This document shows, one piece after another, positions 41,675 to 51,030 of a stretch of DNA of 64,000 nt. The position numbers and the translations under genes are program-made. How positions within the stretch are numbered: position 1 is the first letter of the stretch; each line of letters begins with the position of its first letter. The notes beneath the pieces were generated by a model. It had not been told where the DNA came from. It made no database searches and saw only the letters and a list, made by a program, of their open reading frames with translations. The DNA lies in contig NZ_ASWB01000001.1 of the NCBI RefSeq assembly GCF_000407445.1, positions 682,001-746,000 of the forward strand. Reading direction: 5' to 3'. This DNA comes from Enterococcus moraviensis ATCC BAA-383. GTDB taxonomy: Bacteria; Bacillota; Bacilli; Lactobacillales; Enterococcaceae.

Positions 41675-41713
41675 GGAAATCTGACAGAGATTTTTTACCT
41701 CAGTCAAGTTTCC
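41675..41713 (-). terminator. Terminator of argJ
   Basis: GGAAA.CTGACAGAG / CTCAGTCAAGTTTCC arms pair with two mismatches and a wobble; the minus strand continues with CTCTTTTATTTT. Confidence 0.7.
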
Positions 41714-41743
41714 TTCTTTTTCAACCCTATAAAATGTACTGTA

Positions 41744-42901
41744 TCAAGTTGAATAGTCACTATTTATTTTGACATACTCATAACTCAAATCACAACCAAT
41801 CACTTCAAAACATTCTGTGCCATGATGTAAATCCACGGTTAAATAGATATCTTCATGTTGCTTAATGTATGCTGCGATTTGATCGATATGTTGTTTTTCT
41901 TCATTATTATTTGAAAAAATAGCATAATCTCCATAATAGATTTCTACTTTATTCAAATCAAAAACCAATCCCTCTGTCTTGCCAAGTGCCATTGCAATTC
42001 TTCCCCAATTAGGATCATTTCCGAATAATGCCGTTTTGACTAAAGGAGAATTGATGATCGATTTACCTGCTAATTTGGCTTGTTCCTTACTTTCAGCATT
42101 TTTGACGGTAACAAACATTGTTTTCGTCGCTCCCTCAGCATCTTTCACAACAGCGAGTGCCAATTCCTTACACAATTGATTCAATCCCATCTGCAACGCT
42201 GCTTTGTCAACATCATAGTGTCTACTCGCTAAGAAAGCTACGGTATCACTAGTACTAGTATCGCTATCAATACTAATTGTATTAAATGATTGATCCACAG
42301 CCGTTTTCAACATAGGATAAATCTCTTCTTTCTCTATTTTCGCATCTGTCAATACGTAAGCCAACATTGTTGCCATGTTCGGCTCAATCATCCCAGAACC
42401 TTTGACAACGCCTAAAATCGTAGCTTCTCCTATGGTTATACTACGTACTTTTATCTGTTGATCTGTTGTCAAAATAGCGTGAGCAAAATCTTCATAATTT
42501 TCTTTTAGCTCAATTGTTTCTGCGTCTAAAAAGGTTTCTATTAAATCGATCGGTAATTGTGGTCCAATAACACCTGTTGAAGATGGTAGAATATTGTTTG
42601 TTTCTATCTGTAATTGATTTGACACACTATCTAAAATCCTATATTCATTCTCTCTGCCAGTTTGCCCTGTTGCGACATTGGCAATCCCGCTTGTTACTAC
42701 AACGGCTTGTAGTTCAGCATTTTCCACATGGGCTCTTCCGATTGGAATACATTCTCCACAAAATGTATTTTTTGTAAAAACAGCCGCAGCGTGACAAATA
42801 GCGTCAGCTACAATCAACCCAAAATCTTTTCTTTTTTTCTTGATCCCAACATGTGTTCCATAAAATTTAAATCCCTTAGGCACCTTTTCATAATTTCCCA
42901 T
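41744..42901 (-). CDS. argJ: ArgJ-family ornithine acetyltransferase, divergent
   Basis: A 385-residue ArgJ-family protein. The self-cleavage site is kept: KGSGMIEPNMATMLAY, where Thr becomes the N-terminal nucleophile of the beta chain; the oxyanion segment SSTGVIG is also kept. However, the usually conserved SGNANACTG segment reads SGIANVATG. FGNDPNWGR is present. In classic pathways the enzyme moves acetyl groups between acetylornithine and glutamate. Here no other arginine gene is nearby, and the gene has its own strong promoter. The ATG at 42901 follows GGAAGG. The role may differ from arginine synthesis. Confidence 0.88.
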   Translation of the reverse strand: MGNYEKVPKGFKFYGTHVGIKKKRKDFGLIVADAICHAAAVFTKNTFCGECIPIGRAHVENAELQAVVVTSGIANVATGQTGRENEYRILDSVSNQLQIETNNILPSSTGVIGPQLPIDLIETFLDAETIELKENYEDFAHAILTTDQQIKVRSITIGEATILGVVKGSGMIEPNMATMLAYVLTDAKIEKEEIYPMLKTAVDQSFNTISIDSDTSTSDTVAFLASRHYDVDKAALQMGLNQLCKELALAVVKDAEGATKTMFVTVKNAESKEQAKLAGKSIINSPLVKTALFGNDPNWGRIAMALGKTEGLVFDLNKVEIYYGDYAIFSNNNEEKQHIDQIAAYIKQHEDIYLTVDLHHGTECFEVIGCDLSYEYVKINSDYST

Positions 42902-42969
42902 AAATAACACCTTCCTGTACATTATCCTGAATCCTTCATTTAAGAGTTATATTTCACTAATTTTATAAA

Positions 42970-42998
42970 AGTATAAATCAAAGCCATAAGATAGTCAA
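42970..42998 (-). promoter_or_regulatory. Promoter of argJ
   Basis: On the minus strand TTGACT (42993-42998), 17 bp, TATACT (42970-42975): near consensus. It leaves about 65 nt of leader. The rest of the 320-bp gap 42902-43221 holds only the PhzF terminator and AT-rich DNA with no other gene that I can see. Confidence 0.75.
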
Positions 42999-43133
42999 TG
43001 AATTTTTTATCATAAAATCAAATTAAAAAGGATTTTTATGCATAAAAATAGGTTTGAAAGAACAATAATATGATTCTTTATGTAGGAACACAAAGATGAA
43101 TCATTTTCCAAATTCTAAAACTGCATACAAAAA

Positions 43134-43176
43134 GACTGTAAACTTTCTCCTAGAATTTAGGAATTTGTTTACAGTC
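43134..43176 (-). terminator. Terminator of the PhzF-family gene
   Basis: GACTGTAAAC / GTTTACAGTC perfect arms, with a T-run following on the minus strand. Confidence 0.9.
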
Positions 43177-43221
43177 GAAATAGGCTACATAATCGTCCTA
43201 TGTCTTTGATTCAGCTTTTCT

Positions 43222-44079
43222 TCACTCACTATTATCTAAACTTAAATACTTTGTTTCACAGTAATATCCTTTACCGCCAACATACACTTTTTCTATTTCT
43301 CTTTTACTATTGGTTTGTAATTTAACTAATATTTTGGAAGGCGACTGCAAAGAATATCCTTGTTCAAACACATACAGATCCTTTTTCACCCCATGTTGTT
43401 GATAGAGATAGCACGCTAACGCGCCATTTGACGTTCCGGTTGCCGCTTCTTCATCAATATCATATAACGGGGCAAAATTTCTACATATTATTCGGTCGTC
43501 ATCAAAAGCATACAGATGCATCCCAACAACGCCATATTGCTTGCTGATCCCTTTAATTTCATCAAAATTAGGTTGTAATTCCATTAATTGTGCAGCGCTT
43601 TTTATAGGGACCAAAATATCTTTTAAACCTGTTGAGACAATTTGGATTGGATAAGTATCATCAATCATTTTACTATCAAAACACGCAGTAAACTCAGTTG
43701 ATGAAATAACATCATAAAATTTGGGCTGTGTTTGTTCCATGAATAGGATACCATCTTTTATTGTAATCGTAAGAACACCGCTATTTGTTTCAATCGTATA
43801 GCGTTCTCGTGTAAGGTTATTTAACTTCATCAATATGACAAAAGAACCTATTGTCGCATGACCGCATAAATCAACTTCTTCTTTTGGTGTAAAATATTCA
43901 AATTTATAATCTGCACATTCAGACTCTGTTATAAATGCAGTTTCTGCATAACCTAATTGTTTCGCTATTGCCATTTTTTGCGTTCTTGTCAAGGCGTTCT
44001 CAAACAAAACTACACCTGCTTTGTTTCCACCTGTATAGCCTTGGCTAAATGCACTTGCAACATAAACTGGTATTCTCAT
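43222..44079 (-). CDS. PhzF-family isomerase-like protein
   Basis: A protein of about 285 residues with the two-domain PhzF/diaminopimelate-epimerase-like fold: AFSQGYTGGNKAGVVL, LGYAETAFI (catalytic Glu), EVDLCGHATIGSFV and DEEAATGTSNGALACYL. Biochemical roles in this family vary from phenazine synthesis to unknown isomerases; no secondary-metabolite genes are nearby. I start at ATG 44079. TTG at 44085 is closer to the GGAGG RBS and may be the true start, adding two residues. A longer upstream frame has no support. Confidence 0.85.
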   Translation of the reverse strand: MRIPVYVASAFSQGYTGGNKAGVVLFENALTRTQKMAIAKQLGYAETAFITESECADYKFEYFTPKEEVDLCGHATIGSFVILMKLNNLTRERYTIETNSGVLTITIKDGILFMEQTQPKFYDVISSTEFTACFDSKMIDDTYPIQIVSTGLKDILVPIKSAAQLMELQPNFDEIKGISKQYGVVGMHLYAFDDDRIICRNFAPLYDIDEEAATGTSNGALACYLYQQHGVKKDLYVFEQGYSLQSPSKILVKLQTNSKREIEKVYVGGKGYYCETKYLSLDNSE

Positions 44080-44178
44080 AAGCAACTTTTTCCTCCAACC
44101 TATAAATCCTTTTTTATAAAACAAGAGACAAACGAATTTGGCCTTAGAACTTCCAAAATCAGTTTGCCTACAATTTAA

Positions 44179-44200
44179 GCATCTGGATTTCTCCAGATGC
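44179..44200 (-). terminator. Stem-loop after the BI-1 gene
   Basis: GCATCTGGA / TCCAGATGC perfect 9-bp stem with a TTTC loop. The minus-strand tail TTAAATT is only a modest U-run, so some read-through into the PhzF gene is possible. Confidence 0.6.
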
Positions 44201-44219
44201 TCTATCATTGAGTAACGTA

Positions 44220-44900
44220 TTAATTATTTTTACCAAAGATACGCAAGAATGCTAAGAATAAGTTAATGAAATCAAGATATAGTTGTAAAGCAAAGAATAC
44301 GGCAATACCAGTCCCAGCTTGTCCACCCGTTTCATTATACACTTGGCGAATTCTTTGATTATCATAGGCAGTAATTCCCGCAAAAATCAAAACCATCAAA
44401 ATTGAAATGAAAAATGATACTGCACCACTACGTAAGAAAAAGAAATTGATGACCATCGCAATAATAATTCCGATCAAGGCACTATAAGCAGCATGACCCA
44501 TTGCAGATAAATCTTTCTTTGTAAACATTCCAACGAATGCCATCGCACCAAATGTTGCGGCTGCACTGACAAAGGCACTTACGACCGTTGTTTGAGCGTA
44601 TAATAACAACGTTGCAGAGATCGTCACCCCGTTTAAGATAGAGTAAACTAAAAATCCGCTAATTGCTAAAGTCGGATTTTTTTGTGCTCTAACGCCTAAG
44701 AATAAAACTAAGCCGATTTGCAACAACCATAGTCCGAAAAATAACACTGTAGAATTTAATAATGTTACTAATACAATTGGGAAAACATTTAAAATCAGAT
44801 AGGATACCAATGCGCTAACACCGATTCCCATCGCCAAAAATGCATATATTTTTGAATAAAACTTGTTTATTCCAGCATTTACTACTGCTCCATTATTCAT
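44220..44900 (-). CDS. Bax inhibitor-1 (BI-1/YetJ) family membrane protein
   Basis: A 226-residue protein with seven membrane segments in the BI-1 pattern: FYSKIYAFLAMGIGVSALVSY, the conserved aspartates near AYDNQRIRQVY, and the C-terminal ALQLYLDFINLFLAFLRIFG. Homologs such as Bacillus YetJ are pH-sensitive Ca2+ leak channels; that role is inferred here. The ATG overlaps the last codons of the MaoC-like gene by 8 nt, so the two are coupled. Confidence 0.92.
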   Translation of the reverse strand: MNNGAVVNAGINKFYSKIYAFLAMGIGVSALVSYLILNVFPIVLVTLLNSTVLFFGLWLLQIGLVLFLGVRAQKNPTLAISGFLVYSILNGVTISATLLLYAQTTVVSAFVSAAATFGAMAFVGMFTKKDLSAMGHAAYSALIGIIIAMVINFFFLRSGAVSFFISILMVLIFAGITAYDNQRIRQVYNETGGQAGTGIAVFFALQLYLDFINLFLAFLRIFGKNN

Positions 44901-45375
44901 CTATATCTCCTACTTTCTCCTCTAAATCTGCTAATGTGACTTGAGGGGGTTGTACCATTACGACCGCATCAAGCACACGATTTTCTTCTTCATTAACAGC
45001 TTCAATCGAAATCGTTACAACATCTTTCATTTTATCGACTTTGATCACTTCAAACTGAAACGTCAATGTCTCATAATGAAAAACTGGTTCCACAAAGTTT
45101 ACTGAAAAATTGACCACATGAGAGCCAGGTCCAGGTAAATGTTTTGAAATAGCACTAGTAATGATTCCCATCAGCATGATCGATGGTACGATTGGTTTGC
45201 CATATTCTGTTTTTTGGGCATAATCATGTTGGATATATAAGGGATTGGCATCGTTGGTTAAGCCCAAATAAAGAAGTAAATCTTTATCTTCGATCGATTC
45301 GGTTAAAGACAGCGAATCGCCTTCCTCAATATCTTCGATGGTTTTGCCTAATTTTCTCGGTTTTCCGATATTCAA
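44893..45375 (-). CDS. MaoC-like hot-dog protein with an altered active-site motif
   Basis: A 160-residue single hot-dog protein of the MaoC/R-hydratase type. The region LTNDANPLYIQHDYA aligns with the hydratase motif (S/T)GDxNPxHxD: the Asp is retained, but the catalytic His is replaced by Tyr. IVPSIMLMGIITSAISKHLPGPGS and the later strand layout are otherwise typical. It could bind acyl groups without hydratase activity. The start is TTG (45373-45375) with GGAGGTG upstream. It is the first gene of a two-gene unit with the BI-1 protein. Confidence 0.85.
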   Translation of the reverse strand: MNIGKPRKLGKTIEDIEEGDSLSLTESIEDKDLLLYLGLTNDANPLYIQHDYAQKTEYGKPIVPSIMLMGIITSAISKHLPGPGSHVVNFSVNFVEPVFHYETLTFQFEVIKVDKMKDVVTISIEAVNEEENRVLDAVVMVQPPQVTLADLEEKVGDIDE

Positions 45376-45404
45376 ATTAGTACACCTCCACTAATGATAA
45401 GATA

Positions 45405-45432
45405 ATTGTACCAAAATGACGACAAAAGGCAA
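45405..45432 (-). promoter_or_regulatory. Promoter of the MaoC-BI-1 pair
   Basis: On the minus strand TTGCCT (45427-45432), 16 bp ending TGG, TACAAT (45405-45410): an extended -10 promoter about 30 bp before the TTG start. Confidence 0.6.
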
Positions 45433-45437
45433 GTTAA

Positions 45438-45489
45438 AAAGAAGGCACTCCAACAAATGCTAAAAACGCTCTGCTGAAACACCTTCTTT
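45438..45489 (-). terminator. Terminator of murC
   Basis: AAGAAGG / CCTTCTT arms with a long loop, continuing into TTTTT on the minus strand. The stem is short, so moderately sure. Confidence 0.6.
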
Positions 45490-45517
45490 AAAACCATTAT
45501 TCTATTGATGAATTCCC

Positions 45518-46855
45518 TTATAATACGTTTCTTGTTGTATTACTCAATAATGTTTCATACGCTTGTTCAAATTTTTGAACATCTCCTGCACCCATGAAAA
45601 CCATGACCGCATTCTCATGATCTAAAAGTGGCGAAACATTCTCTTCTTTAATCACTTGGCCACCTTTTTGGATTTTATTCCCTAGGTCCTCGATTTTTAC
45701 ATCACCTTGTTGCTCTCTAGCAGAACCAAAGATATCACATAAATACACAGCATCTGCTAAATCTAATGCTTCAGCAAATTCATCCATCAAGGCAATAGTA
45801 CGCGTAAATGTGTGTGGCTGGAATACCGCAATAATTTCTTTTTCCGGGTATTTTTGACGTGCCCCATCGATCGTCGCAATAATTTCTGTTGGATGATGTG
45901 CATAATCATCAACGATGATCATATCTGAAACTTTTTTCTCAGTAAAACGACGTTTCACACCTTCAAAAGTCAACATTTCTTCTGCAACTTTTTTCATATC
46001 CAATTTTTCAAAATATGCGACCGCAATCACACCTAAAGCGTTCATGATATTATGTTGGCCAAAAGCAGGTAACACAAAGTGCCCAACGAACGTATCCAGA
46101 TGATAGACATCAAAAGAAGAACCTTGTGTTGTACGTTTGATATTTTTAGCTTGAATATCATCATCTTCTGCTAAGCCATAATAATAAACTGGTACATCTG
46201 TTTTTAATTGACGTAAATATTTATCATCCCCATAGGCAAATATCCCTTTTTTAACTTGCTCAGCCATTTTTTGAAAAGCAGAATATACATCTTCAATACT
46301 CTTAAAATAATCAGGATGGTCAAAATCAATATTTGTCATAATCGCATAATCTGGAGAATACGCTAAAAAATGACGACGGTATTCACATGCTTCGAACGCA
46401 AAAAATTCAGCATTCGGATCACCATGACCTGTTCCATCACCAATCAAATAACTCGTTGGCGCGATTCCAGTCAATACATGCGAAAGTAACCCTGTCGTAC
46501 TGGTTTTTCCATGAGAACCTGTAACAGCAACACTTGTATATGGCTGAATGAAACGTCCGATAAAGTCATGGTATCGAATAATTTCAGCACCTAATTCTTT
46601 TGCTCGAACTAACTCTTCATGTGTATCTGGAAAAGCATTTCCGGCAATAACAATCATATCTTTTGTAATATTATCAGCATTGAATGGTAAAATAGTAATT
46701 CCGACTTTTTCTAGATCACGTTGAGTAAAGAAATATTCGTCTACATCAGACCCTTGTACTTGATATCCTTTTTCGAATAACACAAGTGCCAACGAACTCA
46801 TCCCTGATCCTTTGATCCCAACAAAATGATGTAATTTATTTTCTTGATTGCTCAT
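45518..46855 (-). CDS. murC: UDP-N-acetylmuramate--L-alanine ligase
   Basis: A 445-residue Mur ligase that adds L-Ala to UDP-MurNAc in the cytoplasm. [17 protein letters not shown] is the UDP-binding N-terminus, [17 protein letters not shown] the ATP P-loop, [10 protein letters not shown] and the [10 protein letters not shown] motif complete the active site. AGAGGATTAAA precedes the ATG. It has its own promoter at 46922-46950 and terminator. An unknown gene and asnS lie upstream. Confidence 0.96.
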   Translation of the reverse strand: MSNQENKLHHFVGIKGSGMSSLALVLFEKGYQVQGSDVDEYFFTQRDLEKVGITILPFNADNITKDMIVIAGNAFPDTHEELVRAKELGAEIIRYHDFIGRFIQPYTSVAVTGSHGKTSTTGLLSHVLTGIAPTSYLIGDGTGHGDPNAEFFAFEACEYRRHFLAYSPDYAIMTNIDFDHPDYFKSIEDVYSAFQKMAEQVKKGIFAYGDDKYLRQLKTDVPVYYYGLAEDDDIQAKNIKRTTQGSSFDVYHLDTFVGHFVLPAFGQHNIMNALGVIAVAYFEKLDMKKVAEEMLTFEGVKRRFTEKKVSDMIIVDDYAHHPTEIIATIDGARQKYPEKEIIAVFQPHTFTRTIALMDEFAEALDLADAVYLCDIFGSAREQQGDVKIEDLGNKIQKGGQVIKEENVSPLLDHENAVMVFMGAGDVQKFEQAYETLLSNTTRNVL

Positions 46856-47264
46856 TTTAATCCTCTTCTCTTATTTCCTATGTAAAAAATAGATTCTACT
46901 TAACAAATTCGTACGTTCCTCATTATCATATAAAATTTGAAAATAATCAACCCATATTAACCCTCATTTCAATAGATACCCTAAATCTTTTTATTCGGGC
47001 CACACCCTAAGCATATCTCTAATTCATTTTTAATAAAACCCTTATGTATCAGGTATTGTAATCGTTCGTTCAATACTTAACTATTAGAAACGTCGTCTTG
47101 TTTTCTTAATAAATCACTTCGTTTTTTATCTATGTTTGATAGACTGTTCGTTTTCATTTTTTCTTAAAAATTTGTAATTTTCATCATTTTTGTGAATTTC
47201 ATAAAGAATTCTTCTATCATTTTAATATCAATATCTTGTTGCTTGTTTTTGAAGTGGAAAAAAA
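46856..47264. other. Intergenic DNA, 409 bp, murC promoter region
   Basis: Very AT-rich. It contains the murC promoter near its left end. I see no ORF with an RBS, no tRNA, and no stable hairpin apart from the terminator at its right end. A small RNA cannot be excluded. Confidence 0.5.
46922..46950 (-). promoter_or_regulatory. Promoter of murC
   Basis: On the minus strand TTGATT (46945-46950), 17 bp, GATAAT (46922-46927), about 65 bp before the start codon. Confidence 0.6.
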
Positions 47265-47288
47265 CAAGTATTTTAAGAAAAATACTTG
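47265..47288 (-). terminator. Terminator overlapping the stop codon of the unknown gene
   Basis: CAAGTATTTT / AAAATACTTG perfect stem with an AAGA loop and a long T-run on the minus strand. The stem includes the TAA stop and the last codons of the gene. Confidence 0.9.
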
Positions 47289-48172
47289 CTGTTTTCTAAT
47301 TCCATACTGGAATCTTCGATAATGCCACTTAGCGGTTTATCAAGGATTCCTTTCTTCTTTTCATGTTCAGCTTCAGCAACTTTTTGGCCATACGCTGTTT
47401 GACTTTTGGCATTTTCTTTTGCTGTTTTCAGCTCTTTTCTAGAACGCGGCAACGAATGACTGATGTCTTCTTCTTTACCAAAGCGCTCCATATCAGGCTT
47501 GATTTGTTGGTATTGACGTCTTGTTACAGGAATTTCAGGTGATCCTTTAGGAATATTGAATTTTTGGACCGTCGGATCTTCATTTCCTTTCACTTGAAAT
47601 GCTGCTGGCTCGTCATCAAAAAGTAAATAAGAGTTTTGATCTTTTTTCATTGCTTCTGCTAATTCTTGTTCTGTCAAAGCTGGTACTTTTTCTTCTGGAA
47701 TAACAGAAGCTGGAATGTATTTTGGCACAAAGTATGAACGCGTTTCATATGTAAAATCCTTTGAAAACGCTGCTTTATTTTTACTAGATGATTGTTTAGA
47801 ACCAAAACCAAATGAACTTCTTTTTGGCATGTCTCCAAATAAATTAGTCTTTTGTTTTGGTGAAGTCGTTTTATTGTGCGTCATCATATAATTTGGCAAA
47901 TTAGATTTATGACGAGCTAATTCTGCTACTTGTTCCTGGCTATGTGAAACATGATGATTATTCGTTTGTGTTGGTTGTTTTTGTATTATCGGTTGTACAC
48001 TTACTGGATCGATCACTGGCGTGCTTTTTTGTGGTTGTGTCGCTGTATTAGAGAGCATCGGTTCATCTTGAAACAATGTTCGTTTATTCTCAGAAACTAA
48101 TTTCACGCCTAAGTCATCGTCATAGGCTGGAAAACGAAAATGTTTTCTTTTGATTTGAGTTGGGTTTTCCAT
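47273..48172 (-). CDS. Unrecognised, mostly disordered cytosolic protein
   Basis: This 299-residue protein has no signal peptide and no membrane segment. It is rich in Gln, Lys, Ser, Pro and Asn, with low-complexity stretches suggesting disorder. Short distinct segments are KRKHFRFPAYDDDLG at the start, SYFVPKYIPASVIPE and LTEQELAEAM in the middle, and SLPRSRKELK near the end. I do not recognise a family. The ATG at 48172 has AAAGGA at good spacing. It lies between asnS and murC, next to cell-wall and division-type housekeeping genes. A scaffold-like division role is only a guess. Confidence 0.75.
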   Translation of the reverse strand: MENPTQIKRKHFRFPAYDDDLGVKLVSENKRTLFQDEPMLSNTATQPQKSTPVIDPVSVQPIIQKQPTQTNNHHVSHSQEQVAELARHKSNLPNYMMTHNKTTSPKQKTNLFGDMPKRSSFGFGSKQSSSKNKAAFSKDFTYETRSYFVPKYIPASVIPEEKVPALTEQELAEAMKKDQNSYLLFDDEPAAFQVKGNEDPTVQKFNIPKGSPEIPVTRRQYQQIKPDMERFGKEEDISHSLPRSRKELKTAKENAKSQTAYGQKVAEAEHEKKKGILDKPLSGIIEDSSMELENSKYFS

Positions 48173-48298
48173 TCGAGTCATTCCTTTATTCTACTTTCTG
48201 TCAATTTTACCACAAAACCCTGGAATTCTAAACAAATTACCTTACTTTTTCTTTTTTCTAATTAGAATTCTAGTTTTATAGACTATTTCTTATAAAAA

Positions 48299-48339
48299 GT
48301 AGTCGTAAAAAGAAGCATAATGCTTCTTTTTACGACTAC
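48299..48339 (-). terminator. Terminator of asnS
   Basis: A perfect 19-bp stem (48299-48317 and 48321-48339) with a TAA loop; the minus strand continues with TTTTTA. Confidence 0.95.
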
Positions 48340-48353
48340 GGGAATAGATATTT

Positions 48354-49652
48354 CTATGGGTAAATACGATTTAGTAAACGTGGGAATGGGCTGGCTTCAC
48401 GAACATGTTCGATTCCAGCTAACCAAGTCACCGTACGTTCTAATCCCAGACCAAAACCTGAATGTGGAACAGAACCGTAACGACGTAAATCTAAATACCA
48501 AGAATATTCTTTTTCATCTAGATTGTGGTTGCGAATTTGTTCTAATAGATAATCATGATCAATCGCTCGTTCAGAACCACCAATGATTTCTCCATATCCT
48601 TCTGGTGCAATCATATCAGCACAGATCACAACGTCATCACGCGTTGGATGTGGTTTCATGTAGAATGCTTTAATTGCTTTTGGATAATTTAAAATGAAGA
48701 CTGGACGATCAAATGAATTTGCTATAAATGTTTCATGAGGTGAACCAAAATCATCGCCCCACTCAATATCATCAAAGCCATTTTTCTTTAATAGTTCAAC
48801 TGCTTCATCGTATGAAATACGTGGGAAAGGCAATTGTGTATATTTTTTAAGAACTTCTCTATCACGCTCTAAGACTTCTAATGCATGATCACAATTATCC
48901 AACACACTTTGAACTAAGAAAGCAACATACTGTTCTTGAACTTCTAAGCTTTCTTCTTGGTGCATGAAGGCCATTTCAGGTTCAATCATCCAGAACTCTA
49001 TCAAATGACGGCGAGTTTTTGATTTTTCAGCTCTAAACGTTGGTCCAAATGAAAATACTTTACCAAACGCTAACGCCGCAGCTTCCATGTATAATTGACC
49101 ACTTTGTGATAGGTATGCTTTTTGATCAAAATAGTTTGTTTCAAATAAATCAGTCGTTCCTTCTGCTGTACTAGCAGTTAAAATTGGTGGATCGATTTTA
49201 ACAAAGTTATTGTTATTAAAAAATTCATACGTTGCACGAATAATTTCGTTACGAATTTGCATGATTGCATGCTGACGTGAAGAACGTAACCATAAATGAC
49301 GGTGATCCATCAAAAAGTCTGTCCCATGTTCTTTCGGCGTAATTGGATAATCATGACTTTCGCCAATGACTTCAATACCTGTTACGCCAATTTCATACCC
49401 AAATTTTGAACGGCTATCTTCTCTGATTTCACCAGTGATCCAAACAGATGTTTCTTGTGTTAAACTTTTTGCTAATTGAAAAACTTCTTCTGGAACTTCA
49501 CTTTTTACAACAATCCCTTGGAAATAAGCTGTTCCATCTCGTAATTGCAGAAAAGCAATTTTTCCACTTGAACGTTTATTTGCAATCCAAGCCCCTATTT
49601 TTACCGTTTCCCCTACATGATTCTTTGAATCAATAATTTGAATTTGTTCCAC
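48354..49652 (-). CDS. asnS: Asparaginyl-tRNA synthetase
   Basis: A 432-residue class IIb synthetase: an N-terminal OB-fold ([28 protein letters not shown]), motif 2 in [25 protein letters not shown] and motif 3 in [13 protein letters not shown]. The longer frame begins at an ATG lacking an RBS; GTG at 49652 follows TGGAGAGACGATT and gives the family's usual VEQIQIID start. It follows aspB, as in Bacillus. I looked for a T-box leader upstream and did not see one. Confidence 0.95.
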   Translation of the reverse strand: MEQIQIIDSKNHVGETVKIGAWIANKRSSGKIAFLQLRDGTAYFQGIVVKSEVPEEVFQLAKSLTQETSVWITGEIREDSRSKFGYEIGVTGIEVIGESHDYPITPKEHGTDFLMDHRHLWLRSSRQHAIMQIRNEIIRATYEFFNNNNFVKIDPPILTASTAEGTTDLFETNYFDQKAYLSQSGQLYMEAAALAFGKVFSFGPTFRAEKSKTRRHLIEFWMIEPEMAFMHQEESLEVQEQYVAFLVQSVLDNCDHALEVLERDREVLKKYTQLPFPRISYDEAVELLKKNGFDDIEWGDDFGSPHETFIANSFDRPVFILNYPKAIKAFYMKPHPTRDDVVICADMIAPEGYGEIIGGSERAIDHDYLLEQIRNHNLDEKEYSWYLDLRRYGSVPHSGFGLGLERTVTWLAGIEHVREASPFPRLLNRIYP

Positions 49653-49702
49653 AATCGTCTCTCCATTCATTTATTCTTTTACCTATCCCGAATTAAGTCA
49701 TT

Positions 49703-50893
49703 TTATTTAATTGTTTTTGTTTCGATAAACTTTTCGATTCGTTTAGCAGCTTCTTTTAGTGTCTCTAAATCCGTTGCATAGCTGATCCGAACATTTTCAG
49801 GAGCACCAAAACCAGCACCTGTAACAAGTGCAACTTGTGCTTCTGCTAATAAATCATCTACCCATTTCGTGACATCAGTATAGCCACACATTAACAAGGT
49901 TTCTTTGATATTTGGAAACAGATAGAAAGCCCCATGTGGTTTTTCTAACTTAAATCCAGGCAATGCTGCAAACAAGGGATAAATCTCGTTCAAACGCGCC
50001 TCAAATGCTTGCCTCATTGTTTCAACCGTATCTTGCTCTCCAACTAGTGCTTCGATAGCCGCATATTGGCTGACCGCAGTAGGGTTACTTGTTGACTGGG
50101 ATGCAATATCATTCATTGCTGAAATAATGGTCTCATCGCCAACGGCATATCCAATACGCCAACCTGTCATCGCATAACTTTTAGAAACACCATTGATAAT
50201 GATCGTTTGTTTTTGGATTGCTTGTGATAAGGTTGCTATCGGTGTGAAGGTCGCACCGTTATAAACAAGTCTACCATAGATGTCATCCGATACAATCAAA
50301 ATATCATTTAATACGGCCCATTCACCAATCTCACGTAATTCCTCTTGCGAATAAATCATGCCAGTTGGGTTAGACGGGGAATTTAAAATCAATAATTTCG
50401 TCTTTTCTGTTCTTGCCTTTTCCAACTGTTCAACTGTTACTTTAAATTTATTTTCTTGAGCGCATGAGATAAATACAGGAACACCTTCAGCTAATTTAAC
50501 TTGTTCACCATAACTTACCCAATAAGGAACGGGTATGATTACTTCATCCTTTGGATTTAAAACAGCTTGAAAAAGAAGATACAAAGCGAATTTAGCACCA
50601 TCTGTTACGATTACGTTTTTTGCTTCATAATTTAATTGATAGTACCTTTCAATATGTGTTACAACAGCTTCTCTTAGTTCCTTGATTCCTGCAGAAGGTG
50701 TGTAATAGCTGGCTTTGCCACTTTCAATCGCTTGAATCGCTGCCTGCTGAATATTTTTTGGTGTAGTAAAGTCAGGCTCACCGACTGTCAAACTTAAAAC
50801 ATCTTTACCTTCAGCTTTTAGCGCATTGGCTTTAGCTGATGCGGCAAGCGTAACAGAGGGTTCTAGCTTTTGTGCACGTCTTGATATGTCCAT
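49703..50893 (-). CDS. aspB: Aspartate aminotransferase (pyridoxal-phosphate)
   Basis: A 396-residue class I aminotransferase making aspartate from oxaloacetate. SPSNPTGMIYS, SDDIYGRLVY, the PLP-lysine motif NGVSKSYAMTGWRIGY and the C-terminal substrate Arg in ENVRISYAT are present. ATGGAGCGATAAT precedes the ATG. Context with asnS and ypmB supports the AspB assignment; some relatives also act on other amino acids. It is cytosolic. Confidence 0.93.
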   Translation of the reverse strand: MDISRRAQKLEPSVTLAASAKANALKAEGKDVLSLTVGEPDFTTPKNIQQAAIQAIESGKASYYTPSAGIKELREAVVTHIERYYQLNYEAKNVIVTDGAKFALYLLFQAVLNPKDEVIIPVPYWVSYGEQVKLAEGVPVFISCAQENKFKVTVEQLEKARTEKTKLLILNSPSNPTGMIYSQEELREIGEWAVLNDILIVSDDIYGRLVYNGATFTPIATLSQAIQKQTIIINGVSKSYAMTGWRIGYAVGDETIISAMNDIASQSTSNPTAVSQYAAIEALVGEQDTVETMRQAFEARLNEIYPLFAALPGFKLEKPHGAFYLFPNIKETLLMCGYTDVTKWVDDLLAEAQVALVTGAGFGAPENVRISYATDLETLKEAAKRIEKFIETKTIK

Positions 50894-51006
50894 ATTATCG
50901 CTCCATTCATTTTTTATCCGAATCTAGAATAAATAGCCTTAACGCTCAACAATCCTAACGGAAATCTTTATTTTTATACTTGCTTGATTTAATCAAAAAA
51001 CCTTAT

Positions 51007-51030
51007 AAAAATGCCTCGTCAGACATTTTT
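51007..51030 (-). terminator. Stem-loop at the ypmB stop codon
   Basis: AAAAATG / CATTTTT arms surrounding the TGA stop, with a T-rich tail on the minus strand. Short and AT-only stem, so a weak terminator at best. Confidence 0.4.

Noticed and set aside
41744-42901. argJ as part of an arginine operon
   Set aside because: The neighbours are a helicase and a PhzF-like gene; own promoter and own terminator isolate it.
46856-47264. A small RNA or missed gene in the 409-bp AT-rich gap
   Set aside because: No RBS-supported frame and no stable hairpin besides the terminator; absence cannot be proved without RNA data.
49653-51018. T-box leader for asnS or aspB
   Set aside because: The upstream gaps are too short (about 50 and 125 bp), and no T-box sequence or antiterminator pair was seen.
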